Source: a virus
Strand: one strand, 5' to 3'
Length of the DNA stretch: 20,867 nucleotides
IMG/VR virus record: IMGVR_UViG_3300032285_002576
Coordinates: 1-20,867 of that record
This document shows, piece by piece, positions 1 to 5,955 of this stretch. Under the pieces are notes generated by a model that saw only the letters and a program-made list of their open reading frames with translations, had not been told where the DNA came from and made no database searches. Positions within the stretch are counted from its first letter, which is position 1. The number at the start of each line of letters is the position of its first letter. A program made the position numbers and the translations under genes.

Positions 1-585
1 CTTCAAATAGAGCACCACCCAGATGAGTCTAAATCTAGGGGGCAATACCTGCCGCTATTAGAAGAAGCGGCAAAAGAAAACTATTACGATGAAAGATGCG
101 CTTTTTACTATGCGCGTGAACTCTATTTTTATTCAAGATATGAAGAAGCTGCTGAAGAATTTAAGCGTCATTTGTCTTTGCCAAGCTCTGTATGGAAACC
201 TCAAAGAGCGGCATCCTACAGATACCTAGGAGAATGTGATGCCGATAATGCCGAACTTTGGTGGTCTAAGGGGTACGAAGAAGACCCCATTCGTAGAGAA
301 TGCGCAGTAAAGCTTGCTGAGCTTTACTATACCCAAGGGGAATGGCAAGACTGCAAAGAGTGGGCTCTTAGGGCATTAGAGGCCAAAGATAAGGCTTTAG
401 ACTACTTTTGTGAGCCTTGGGCTTGGGGATCGCTTCCGCATGATTATTTAGCTATAGCAGCGTATAATTTGGGGGAATACGGATTGGCTAGTGAACAAGG
501 CAAAATAGCCCATAGTTTAGACCCGACTAGTGAACGCCTAGCCGTTAACATTAGTCATTACACCGCAAAGTTACAGGAGCAATAA
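1..585 (+). CDS. Probable glycosyltransferase, C-terminal TPR part (5' end outside window)
   Basis: The reading frame is open from base 1, so the gene starts upstream and only about 194 C-terminal residues are seen. They form helical TPR-like repeats: YYDERCAFYYARELYFYSRY near the start, then EEAAEEFKRHL, then segments with W, A, L and Y at TPR spacing, ending in GEYGLASEQGKIAHSLDP. The pattern (DER..FYYARELYF, RREC..KLAELYYTQGEW, EPWAWG..PHDYLAIAAYNLG) matches the TPR tail of family-2 glycosyltransferases common in phages and bacteria. The catalytic GT-A domain is not in the window, so the activity is inferred. A TTG at 172 could be taken as a start, but the same frame and fold continue upstream of it. 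The stop overlaps the next ATG (TAATG). The product may glycosylate a virion or host-surface component. Confidence 0.75.
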   Translation, partial: LQIEHHPDESKSRGQYLPLLEEAAKENYYDERCAFYYARELYFYSRYEEAAEEFKRHLSLPSSVWKPQRAASYRYLGECDADNAELWWSKGYEEDPIRRECAVKLAELYYTQGEWQDCKEWALRALEAKDKALDYFCEPWAWGSLPHDYLAIAAYNLGEYGLASEQGKIAHSLDPTSERLAVNISHYTAKLQEQ

Positions 586-929
586 TGGCCACCGCAAGCT
601 ATCTAATTTTAGGTCAAGCTACACCTGCAGGATCTAACGCAACACTATATGCCACACCTGCGGCTACTCAGACCGTAATGTCTACTATCGCTATTTGCAA
701 CACAACAAGTTCTTCAGCAACAGCTACAGTATACGTATGCAAGGCTACCGGCTCTTCACCTGCCGCAGCATCTACAGCAAATGCACTTGTTTATCAAATG
801 CCTATTACAGCTAATACTACACAGACACTTACTATTGGCTTAACCCTTGGCGCTTATGACACAGTCTATGTAGCGTCTGGTACATCTAGCTCCTTAACAT
901 TCCACGCATTTGGAAGTCAGTTAGTATAA
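585..929 (+). CDS. Small Ala/Thr/Ser-rich virion-surface-like protein
   Basis: This 114-residue protein is rich in Ala, Thr, Ser and Val, has no Lys-rich or enzymatic motif, and shows alternating polar and non-polar residues typical of an all-beta fold. It resembles in composition and size the 96-residue protein at 5180-5470: both have a ligand-free beta pattern with TATVYV or TAIVYV strands and a short YVAS or YGVSS strand near the end. Such proteins are common beside tail-fibre genes and may be decoration or adhesin-like domains. No specific family is recognised. It starts on an ATG that overlaps the upstream stop and ends in a TAATG overlap with the next gene. Confidence 0.6.
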   Translation: MATASYLILGQATPAGSNATLYATPAATQTVMSTIAICNTTSSSATATVYVCKATGSSPAAASTANALVYQMPITANTTQTLTIGLTLGAYDTVYVASGTSSSLTFHAFGSQLV

Positions 930-1126
930 TGTCTAAAAGAACCTTCCCAGAATCCAGCGATGGCGCTGGTCGTGAGAATTCAAATATAATTCTTAATACA
1001 ACAGCTACAAAGGTTACTTCACCTACAACTGTAACTGTTGGCGCGCTTAGAAATATCTATGCCTCCACTTCAGCACCACAGGCTAGCGACGGGGCAGATG
1101 GAGACATTTGGGTTCAGTATAGCTGA
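929..1126 (+). CDS. Short fibre-like protein ending in a DGxDGDIWVQY motif
   Basis: The product is 65 residues. Its C-terminus, TSAPQASDGADGDIWVQYS, is a motif that recurs in phage tail-fibre and other surface proteins, usually just before or between GTWK-type repeats. The next gene begins with exactly such repeats, so the two ORFs look like consecutive pieces of one modular surface protein, now encoded separately with a TGATG overlap (stop 1124-1126, start 1126). The N-terminal half (Asn/Thr-rich, TATKVTSPTTVTVG) looks like beta strands. The role is inferred from composition and context. Confidence 0.6.
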   Translation: MSKRTFPESSDGAGRENSNIILNTTATKVTSPTTVTVGALRNIYASTSAPQASDGADGDIWVQYS

Positions 1127-1818
1127 TGCCCGAGAGTATTAAAGTAGGCGGCACTTGGAAGACCGTCTCTACGCCTTACGTTAAAGTTAACGGAGCTTGG
1201 AAAAGTTCCTCTAACTCTTATGTTAAAGTAAACGGTACTTGGAAATCATTCTTTTCGGTTTCTACACCGACGCCAACGCCTACCCCAACTCCAACTCCTA
1301 CCCCTACACCTACTCCTACTCCTACTCCAACGCCTACCCCTACACCTACTCCTACCCCTACTCCTACACAGCAGTCTTCTATTGGCGGTTTCTTGGGAAA
1401 TGATGGTAACAATTATTTTAGGTGGGGTGGAAATTTTGTTGAGTCCATTACAAATATTATTGCTAATGGAGTTTACCTAAGCTATAGCCAAACAAGTAGC
1501 TACGTAGATATCTACGCCAGTCAATTTGCTGGGCAATGCGTTAACTTTCAAATTTATAATGGATCTCTTCCATTGCTCCCCACTATCGGTTACTGCGTAA
1601 CAACATATACTCCCCCTACACCTACGCCAGTACCAACGCCTACCCCTACACCTACTCCTACCCCTACTCCTACCCCTACCCCAGTACCTTCTTGCTCTAG
1701 TAACCCAAATACTTGTTCCTGTAACTGCTACTGGTGTCCTTCCACCTTCGTTTCCTGTCCACCAAATGTTTGCGTATACGACGGCTGCGGCGGGTTCTCC
1801 GGCTATACCTCAACGTGA
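1126..1818 (+). CDS. Modular tail-fibre/adhesin-like protein with GTWK repeats, two Thr-Pro linkers and Cys-rich tip
   Basis: The 230-residue protein is clearly modular. Residues 1-43 hold three repeats of the VKVNGxWK type (IKVGGTWKT, VKVNGAWKS, VKVNGTWKS), a motif frequent in phage surface proteins. Residues about 46-82 are a nearly pure Thr-Pro repeat. Residues about 83-160 form a separate, probably globular domain containing two Cys. A second Thr-Pro linker (about 162-188) leads to a C-terminal tip of about 43 residues with eight Cys (PSC, NTC, SC, NC, YWC, VSC, NVC, DGC), suggesting a disulfide knot or metal site. The design resembles secreted carbohydrate-binding proteins, where Thr-Pro linkers are often O-glycosylated. 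It lies between a glycosyltransferase and a sulfotransferase. A host-receptor or glycan-binding role is inferred. Confidence 0.7.
   Translation: MPESIKVGGTWKTVSTPYVKVNGAWKSSSNSYVKVNGTWKSFFSVSTPTPTPTPTPTPTPTPTPTPTPTPTPTPTPTPTPTQQSSIGGFLGNDGNNYFRWGGNFVESITNIIANGVYLSYSQTSSYVDIYASQFAGQCVNFQIYNGSLPLLPTIGYCVTTYTPPTPTPVPTPTPTPTPTPTPTPTPVPSCSSNPNTCSCNCYWCPSTFVSCPPNVCVYDGCGGFSGYTST
1264..1371 (+). repeat. Thr-Pro-coding hexanucleotide-like repeat tract 1
   Basis: The DNA is a run of ACN-CCN codons (Thr-Pro) with mixed third bases, so it is degenerate at DNA level but uniform at protein level. Positions 1327-1367 are identical to 1633-1673 in the second tract. The opposite strand reads as a Val-Gly repeat, which is a shadow and not a gene. 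Confidence 0.9.
1609..1686 (+). repeat. Thr-Pro-coding repeat tract 2, with 41-bp direct repeat of tract 1
   Basis: This second Thr-Pro tract contains 1633-1673, which matches 1327-1367 base for base over 41 bp. The copies are 306 bp apart, a multiple of three, so recombination between them would delete 102 codons in frame, including the whole central domain of the fibre-like protein. Confidence 0.9.
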
Positions 1819-1824
1819 TATAAT
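1816..1824 (+). promoter_or_regulatory. Extended -10 promoter for the sulfation cassette, probably leaderless
   Basis: The bases TGATATAAT are a perfect extended -10 element (TGn plus TATAAT at 1819-1824). The expected start point about seven bases downstream of the hexamer falls on the A of the ATG at 1831, and no Shine-Dalgarno sequence precedes that ATG. Together these suggest a leaderless mRNA, a common arrangement in actinobacteria. A -35 match is weak (TTCTCC at 1795-1800), but extended -10 promoters do not need a strong one. The TG of the element is also the stop codon of the upstream gene. Confidence 0.55.
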
Positions 1825-1830
1825 TATAAA

Positions 1831-2634
1831 ATGGAAACACATAAGGCGCTATACTTCTTACACATACCAAAAACTGGTGGTATGACTATAGGCGTTGGTA
1901 TCGCTAGATTTTTAAATAGAAATGGTTTAGCAAAGTATCCGCCAACACCACCTCCTCATCCGGATGTAGATGAGGGATATGCGTTTATTCAAGGACACCT
2001 AGGAAGATACCCAATTTCAAGGGTTCCCAACTTAACTGTTGCTACTTTGGTAAGAGATCCTTTAGATCGCGCTATCAGTAACTTTTTGTATATATACAAC
2101 CGAGTTTTGGTAAATAGGCCTGAATACGCTGCTATTGAAAAAATGGAAGATAAACTAAAGTTTTACCTATTCGACGATGTTTACTATACGGCGCATAGAA
2201 ATATTCAATCTAAGTTTATCTGCTCTGAACCTGAAACAAATAACTTTAGAAATATCCCTTCAGATATAGAAGTAGATTATAGAAATAGGTCTAAGCAGTG
2301 GTACTTGGTAGATGTTGATCTAAGCTTTGATTTAGTCAAGAGCTATATTGATTCTTTTGAGATTGTTAATACTACTAATAAAGTTCCTGTATTTCTTGAC
2401 CGAATAATCACTTGGTTTAACCAAAACTACCCAAATCTAAGCGTAAAGGAACTAGAGGGGGGCTTAACCCATATAAACGCCTCTTTAGTTGAAGACAATA
2501 ATCAATCCTACACAACTGTAGATCTTAAAGATAAGCTAACTGATGAAGACATAGCTAAATTTTTAGACCTAAACAGCATAGATTTTGAGCTTTATGAGTA
2601 CGTCTATAACCGTGAGGTCCAGGAAAATGTCTGA
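1831..2634 (+). CDS. PAPS-dependent sulfotransferase (Sulfotransfer_2-like)
   Basis: The 267-residue product carries both cofactor motifs of PAPS-dependent sulfotransferases. The 5'-phosphosulfate loop is HIPKTGG at residues 11-17, and the 3'-phosphate-binding motif is RDPLDRAISNF at residues 75-85, with Arg75 and Ser83 in the expected positions. Length and motif spacing fit the family that sulfates carbohydrate chains (heparan-sulfate or chondroitin type), so the acceptor is more likely a glycan than a small molecule, but it cannot be read from sequence. No signal peptide or membrane segment is seen, so it should act in the host cytoplasm. It is first in a cassette with an APS kinase that could supply PAPS. 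Translation is probably leaderless; the end overlaps the next gene by 8 bp. Confidence 0.88.
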   Translation: METHKALYFLHIPKTGGMTIGVGIARFLNRNGLAKYPPTPPPHPDVDEGYAFIQGHLGRYPISRVPNLTVATLVRDPLDRAISNFLYIYNRVLVNRPEYAAIEKMEDKLKFYLFDDVYYTAHRNIQSKFICSEPETNNFRNIPSDIEVDYRNRSKQWYLVDVDLSFDLVKSYIDSFEIVNTTNKVPVFLDRIITWFNQNYPNLSVKELEGGLTHINASLVEDNNQSYTTVDLKDKLTDEDIAKFLDLNSIDFELYEYVYNREVQENV

Positions 2635-2869
2635 TGAAAAGCTTTCCCCGTTACAAAGATATAAACAAATGCTCGGGGACACTCGGCCTTGGGACGTATT
2701 AAATCCTGCTACCGAATGGGTTGATGATGAAAAATCAAGCGAGAGATTTTCAATCTGTAAAGCTTGTCCAGAATTGATTAAACTTACCTCTCAATGCAAA
2801 AAGTGTGGCTGCATGATGAAGGTAAAGACCAAAATGGCAGAGGCTACGTGTCCGATTGGAAAATGGTAA
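2627..2869 (+). CDS. Small six-cysteine zinc-ribbon protein (DUF6171-like)
   Basis: The start chosen is the ATG at 2627, preceded by an AGG-containing site and overlapping the sulfotransferase stop; an earlier ATG at 2585 would add 14 residues read out of frame inside the upstream gene. The 80-residue protein has a helical N-terminus (LQRYKQMLGDTRPWDVLNP) and a metal-binding C-terminal half with Cys at 44, 47, 57, 60, 62 and 75 (CKACP, CKKCGC, CPIGKW). This is the layout of small zinc-ribbon proteins found in many T4-like phages and resembles DUF6171; function is unknown. It sits between the sulfotransferase and a dioxygenase, with a TAATG overlap to the latter. Confidence 0.75.
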   Translation: MSDEKLSPLQRYKQMLGDTRPWDVLNPATEWVDDEKSSERFSICKACPELIKLTSQCKKCGCMMKVKTKMAEATCPIGKW

Positions 2870-3432
2870 TGAATATAAAAGAACCAGAAATTATTAAAAC
2901 AGTTCTACCACCAGAAACGTTAAAAAAGCTACAACAGCACGCTATGAACATGTGGTCAAATTCAGGCACCTTTGATAAGGCTTTTGGCCGGCATCAGTGG
3001 GCCAACACGCCCGTATTAAGCGAGGTGCACGAGATGCTTACAGACCTTGCTAAAGAACATTTTGAATCTGAAACGCTTAAGCCTTCTTGGTGCCTAATGG
3101 GTATCTATGAAACATCAGAAGCAAAACTTTGGAAGCATAAAGACGATAATGCATGTACCTATCATATAAATTTTTGCGTATTTCAAAAAACTCCATGGGA
3201 ACTTTGGGTAGAGGGAAAGCCATACCTTTTAGAAGAAAACGATGCCCTTATGACCTACGGCAATGATCAGGAACATTGGAGAGAAGAATTTCCGGATCCA
3301 GAAAAAAATTTAGTTTGCAATGTATTCTTCTTTTATTGTGAGCCAGATCATTGGTACTTTACTAAAGGCCCTACATATCTTGAGGTAATTAGAGGACACG
3401 TAACAGAAGAAGATTGGGCTGCAAAACAATGA
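2869..3432 (+). CDS. 2-oxoglutarate/Fe(II)-dependent oxygenase-like protein
   Basis: The ATG at 2869 overlaps the upstream stop (TAATG) and begins the conserved region (MNIKEPEII), giving 187 residues; an ATG at 2794 would add 25 residues that only read through the zinc-ribbon gene. The protein has the facial triad of the jelly-roll dioxygenases: His90-x-Asp92 (WKHKDD) and a distal His136 in EHWREE, with a strand-rich core between (CTYHINFCVFQKTPWELWVE) and the typical acidic turn before the distal His (LLEENDALMTYG). Phages often carry such prolyl-4-hydroxylase-like enzymes. The substrate is unknown; within this cassette it might hydroxylate a protein or sugar before or after sulfation. It ends in an ATGA overlap with the APS kinase gene. 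Confidence 0.75.
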   Translation: MNIKEPEIIKTVLPPETLKKLQQHAMNMWSNSGTFDKAFGRHQWANTPVLSEVHEMLTDLAKEHFESETLKPSWCLMGIYETSEAKLWKHKDDNACTYHINFCVFQKTPWELWVEGKPYLLEENDALMTYGNDQEHWREEFPDPEKNLVCNVFFFYCEPDHWYFTKGPTYLEVIRGHVTEEDWAAKQ

Positions 3433-4181
3433 TTATTCAGATTATTGGTTTGCCTGGATCTGGTAAAACAACCTTAGCTACTGAGCTTGCTAGTCGTATA
3501 AACGCGGTTCACCTTAATGCAGACTATGTTAGATCAACAGTTAACTCTGATCTTGGTTTTACACCTGAAGATCGCAAAGAACATGCCCGCCGTATGGGAG
3601 AGATGGCCCGCCTATTGTCTGGACAGGGCTTAGATGTAGTAGTCGACTTTATATGCCCAACACAAACAACTCGTGAGGCATTTGGTAAGGCGGATATCCT
3701 GGTCTGGATGGATACCATTAAAGAAGGTCGTTTTGAAGATACCAATAAGATGTGGGAAACTCCTACCATCTTTGACTACAAGTTTGAGACCTTTGACGCA
3801 AATGCCCACGTAAATAACATTATCTTTACATCCAATCTTCATGATTGGAAAGCACCTACAACTTTGATGCTAGGGCGCTACCAACCATGGCACGAAGGAC
3901 ATCATGCCCTATACCATGAGGCCAAAGAACGTACCCAACAGGTAATGTTGGGTGTTCGTAATACGCATGGAACTAGCGAGAAAGATCCACTTAGCTTTGA
4001 TGAGGTTAAGGGGTATATTTCAGCAGATCCAGCTATGTCTGGGGCTATGGTCGTAAAGATGCCTAACATTACTAACATTGTCTATGGTAGAGATGTTGGA
4101 TACAAGATTGAGCAAGTAGATCTGGGGGCAGATATACATGCGATATCCGCTACTCAGAAGCGTAAGGAAATGGGCCTATGA
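3429..4181 (+). CDS. Adenylylsulfate (APS) kinase fused to HxGH nucleotidyltransferase domain
   Basis: The start is the ATG at 3429 (ATGA overlap), which begins at the first strand of the P-loop domain; an ATG at 3414 would add five residues. Residues 1 to about 115 look like APS kinase (CysC): Walker A GLPGSGKT (7-14), NADYVR (30-35) in place of DGDxxR, NSDLGFTPEDR (39-49), then HARRMGEMARLL and ICPTQTTREAF (75-85). This enzyme phosphorylates APS to PAPS. Residues about 143-250 are a separate Rossmann-type nucleotidyltransferase: GRYQPWHEGH (149-158) with the HxGH signature, and ISATQKR (239-245), the second family motif, as in NMN or cytidylyltransferases. It lacks the QxRNPxHxxH motif of ATP sulfurylase, so it is probably not the APS-forming enzyme. 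It supplies the likely PAPS donor for the sulfotransferase upstream. Confidence 0.8.
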   Translation: MIIQIIGLPGSGKTTLATELASRINAVHLNADYVRSTVNSDLGFTPEDRKEHARRMGEMARLLSGQGLDVVVDFICPTQTTREAFGKADILVWMDTIKEGRFEDTNKMWETPTIFDYKFETFDANAHVNNIIFTSNLHDWKAPTTLMLGRYQPWHEGHHALYHEAKERTQQVMLGVRNTHGTSEKDPLSFDEVKGYISADPAMSGAMVVKMPNITNIVYGRDVGYKIEQVDLGADIHAISATQKRKEMGL

Positions 4182-4387
4182 ATGTAACAAAACAGCGGTC
4201 TGGGGTAAAAGCCATTACTTGGAGAGTAGTTGGTACAGTAGATACTTTTGTCTTGTCTTTATTGATTACCCATAAACCAATAACCGCAGCCTCAATTGCA
4301 GGGTTTGAGGTATTAACAAAAACCGTACTGTACTACTACCATGAGCGGGTTTGGAACAAGGTTGAGTGGGGCAGGGAACAAGTCTAA
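4178..4387 (+). CDS. DUF2061 family small membrane protein
   Basis: The 69-residue protein carries the family hallmarks: VKAITWRVVGTVDTF (about 10-24), a hydrophobic helix (VLSLLIT), and a second segment IAGFEVLTKTVLYYYHERVWNKVEWGR. It should span or sit in the inner membrane with one or two helices. The molecular function of DUF2061 is unknown. In cellular genomes it is often found near sulfate-activation genes such as APS kinase, which fits its place here directly after the APS kinase gene with an ATGA overlap. It is the last gene of the cassette; 34 bp separate it from the next gene, which has its own strong ribosome binding site. Confidence 0.8.
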   Translation: MNVTKQRSGVKAITWRVVGTVDTFVLSLLITHKPITAASIAGFEVLTKTVLYYYHERVWNKVEWGREQV

Positions 4388-4421
4388 CCCCTATACTGTC
4401 CACCTACGGTAAGGAGCTAGT

Positions 4422-4997
4422 ATGCGTGGAGAACGCCGAATTGGGCGCTTTAACATCCCTAATGAGCGGGCATCTATAATCGCAGGTACCACCTCGGACC
4501 TAGTCCGTACTGTTGGGAACAAGGTTCAGTGGTATGTATTTGACGCTAACAATACCCAGGTAGACCCAATCTACGATGTCGGTAGTTTTGATGGTGGACG
4601 TAGGTGGTTCCAACCCCTAACCCTTCCAGTAACAAAAGCCATCCTTTATCAGGGCGTGAGCGTTCAGAACGACCGTGGTTTCTACAATACCGACGTATTG
4701 CGTATAACGATCAATATGGACGTTATTGAGCAGGGAACCAACCTATACGGTATGGATTCAGATACTCTACCCCACTTTGAGCAACTCATGAATAACCCCG
4801 ACAACTTCCTGAGAGACCGAATCGTCTTTAGAAATGAGGTTTTCAGCCCTAGCAAGATTCAACCTCTAGGGATTGTAAATAACCTCTATACTTTGGTATC
4901 AGTAGAGTGTTTGCAGGTTAACTCTGAAGAGCTTGTAAACGACCTTCAATTTCAGCACTTTGCTGGATATAGCTCATTTGATGAAAGTACTTATTAA
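4422..4997 (+). CDS. Putative neck/head-closure virion protein
   Basis: The 191-residue protein starts at an ATG preceded by AAGGAG with six-base spacing, the best ribosome binding site in the first 5 kb. It contains DPIYDVG, GGRRWFQPLTLPV and a C-terminal block (LRDRIVFRNEVFSPSKIQPLG..NNLYTLVSVECLQV) that resembles the small beta-barrel of head-closure or stopper proteins, where an x-DRVxYRGxxFxV strand pair is followed by a Y/H-T-x-V-x-V strand. No signal peptide or membrane helix is present. Its position upstream of the tail-completion genes would fit a connector role, but fibre and small-protein genes lie between, so the call is tentative. Confidence 0.45.
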   Translation: MRGERRIGRFNIPNERASIIAGTTSDLVRTVGNKVQWYVFDANNTQVDPIYDVGSFDGGRRWFQPLTLPVTKAILYQGVSVQNDRGFYNTDVLRITINMDVIEQGTNLYGMDSDTLPHFEQLMNNPDNFLRDRIVFRNEVFSPSKIQPLGIVNNLYTLVSVECLQVNSEELVNDLQFQHFAGYSSFDESTY

Positions 4998-5006
4998 GGA
5001 GTAACA

Positions 5007-5177
5007 GTGGCTGCAAAGAAAGCAAGTAAGAAGCATCCTGGTTTTGAAGCTGTTCAAAATAAGATTGCTAAAAAAGAAGGCGTATCTAAGAAAGCTGCTG
5101 GAGCAATTCTAGCTGCTTCTTCACGCGGTGCCTCTAAAGCGGCTAAGCGCAAGAACCCAGCTCTTAAGAAAGTTTGA
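5007..5177 (+). CDS. Small Lys/Ala-rich basic protein (GTG start)
   Basis: The gene begins with GTG at 5007, preceded by AAGGAG (4996-5001) at good spacing, and encodes 56 residues. The sequence is strongly basic (AAKKASKKHPGF at the start, KAAKRKNPALKKV at the end) with a central helix-turn-helix-like core VQNKIAKKEGVSKKAAGAIL. The combination HPGFxxVQxKIAKKEGVSxxxAGAIL..SSR.AS..AKR.NP.LKKV recurs in small proteins of many tailed phages; no function is known. DNA or RNA binding, or co-packaging with the genome, is possible from charge alone. The TGA stop lies two bases before the ATG of the next gene. Confidence 0.8.
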   Translation: MAAKKASKKHPGFEAVQNKIAKKEGVSKKAAGAILAASSRGASKAAKRKNPALKKV

Positions 5178-5179
5178 TA

Positions 5180-5470
5180 ATGGCATCCCTATATCATGGA
5201 CAAGTAACCCTATCTACGTCAACCCCTGCAGTGCTGACAATTGCTGGAGTTGAAGAGACTACATCTAGCTCTGTAAGCGTATCAATTCAAAACATTGATG
5301 CAACTGCAATTGTTTATGTTGGGGACGCAACTGTCTCCTCTACATCTTATGGAATGAAGTTAGTTCCTGGAGCAGTAGCAACCTTAGATCAATTAAGTGC
5401 ATCTATGGACGTATACGGAGTTTCTTCTGTTGCCAATTCAAAAGTCGCTACTATTACGATTCAACGATAA
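5180..5470 (+). CDS. Small beta-rich virion-surface-like protein
   Basis: The ATG at 5180 is used rather than the in-frame ATG at 5174, because the latter lies inside the end of the upstream gene and adds only two residues. The 96-residue product is Thr/Ser/Val-rich, with strands such as ATAIVYVGDATVS and AVATLDQLSASMDVYGVSS, ending in VATITIQR. Size, composition and pattern resemble the protein at 585-929. These look like decoration or fibre-attached beta domains; no family name is assigned. Confidence 0.6.
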   Translation: MASLYHGQVTLSTSTPAVLTIAGVEETTSSSVSVSIQNIDATAIVYVGDATVSSTSYGMKLVPGAVATLDQLSASMDVYGVSSVANSKVATITIQR

Positions 5471-5472
5471 CC

Positions 5473-5955
5473 ATGGGTATTGCATACGATAATAGCCAGA
5501 ATGTAGGGCCTGCCGGACCAACAGGAGCAACAGGTCCAGCAGGACCTTCAACATCGGTTCAAACTTATTCCCCTGTTTGGACGGGAACAGGTTTGGCCTT
5601 TACAGGTACCCCGGCTACTGGTGAATACATTCAATTTGGGAAGTATATATTTTTTAATATAAAAGTTTTGTTCTCTACAGTAACAAACTTTGGTACAGGG
5701 CAGTATAGCCTCACCCTACCATTTGCTCCAGATAACAACTATTTTTTTAGAAATAGCTCAATACATCAAGGATCTACGCACTATAGCATTGCGGCCGATG
5801 CTGCCCCCGGGACAACTTCTGTAGTGCTGTACCATACGGCAAATACCAATGGTAGTAGCTCATATGCTTATGACGATCTGTTGACTGGAACAAACCCAGT
5901 AACCCTAACCACATCCGGTTATATGTATATCTCCGGACAATATTTGGTCCCATAA
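5473..5955 (+). CDS. Collagen-like fibre/spike protein
   Basis: The 160-residue protein has a short N-terminal tail, then a Gly-X-Y collagen-like run (GPAGPTGATGPAGP, about residues 12-25) that should form a trimeric triple helix, then a beta-rich domain of about 130 residues (YSPVWTGTGLAFTGTPATGEYIQFGKY, then strands up to YMYISGQYLVP). A short collagen stem with a globular C-terminal head is a common design of phage head or tail fibres that touch the host surface. It follows the small beta protein after two bases and ends with TAATG into a basic small protein. Confidence 0.7.
   Translation: MGIAYDNSQNVGPAGPTGATGPAGPSTSVQTYSPVWTGTGLAFTGTPATGEYIQFGKYIFFNIKVLFSTVTNFGTGQYSLTLPFAPDNNYFFRNSSIHQGSTHYSIAADAAPGTTSVVLYHTANTNGSSSYAYDDLLTGTNPVTLTTSGYMYISGQYLVP

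Noticed and set aside
1218-1412. Minus-strand ORF encoding a Val-Gly repeat
   Set aside because: It is only the complement of the Thr-Pro tract in the + strand gene and has no start signal or neighbour support.
2585-2627. Longer start for the zinc-ribbon gene
   Set aside because: The added 14 residues are a shadow of the sulfotransferase C-terminus; the ATG at 2627 has an AGG site and begins the conserved part.
3414-3429. Earlier start for the APS kinase gene
   Set aside because: It adds five residues before the P-loop strand and lies inside the upstream gene; ATGA coupling at 3429 is better supported.
3873-4181. Assignment of the C-terminal domain of the APS kinase fusion as ATP sulfurylase
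   Set aside because: The motif is GRYQPWHEGH with ISATQKR, of the NMN/cytidylyltransferase type; the QxRNPxHxxH motif of ATP sulfurylase is missing.
4392-4397. TATACT as a -10 box for the gene at 4422
   Set aside because: No acceptable -35 at 16-18 bp and no extended TGn; TTGAGT at 4362 is too far (24 bp). Too weak to list.
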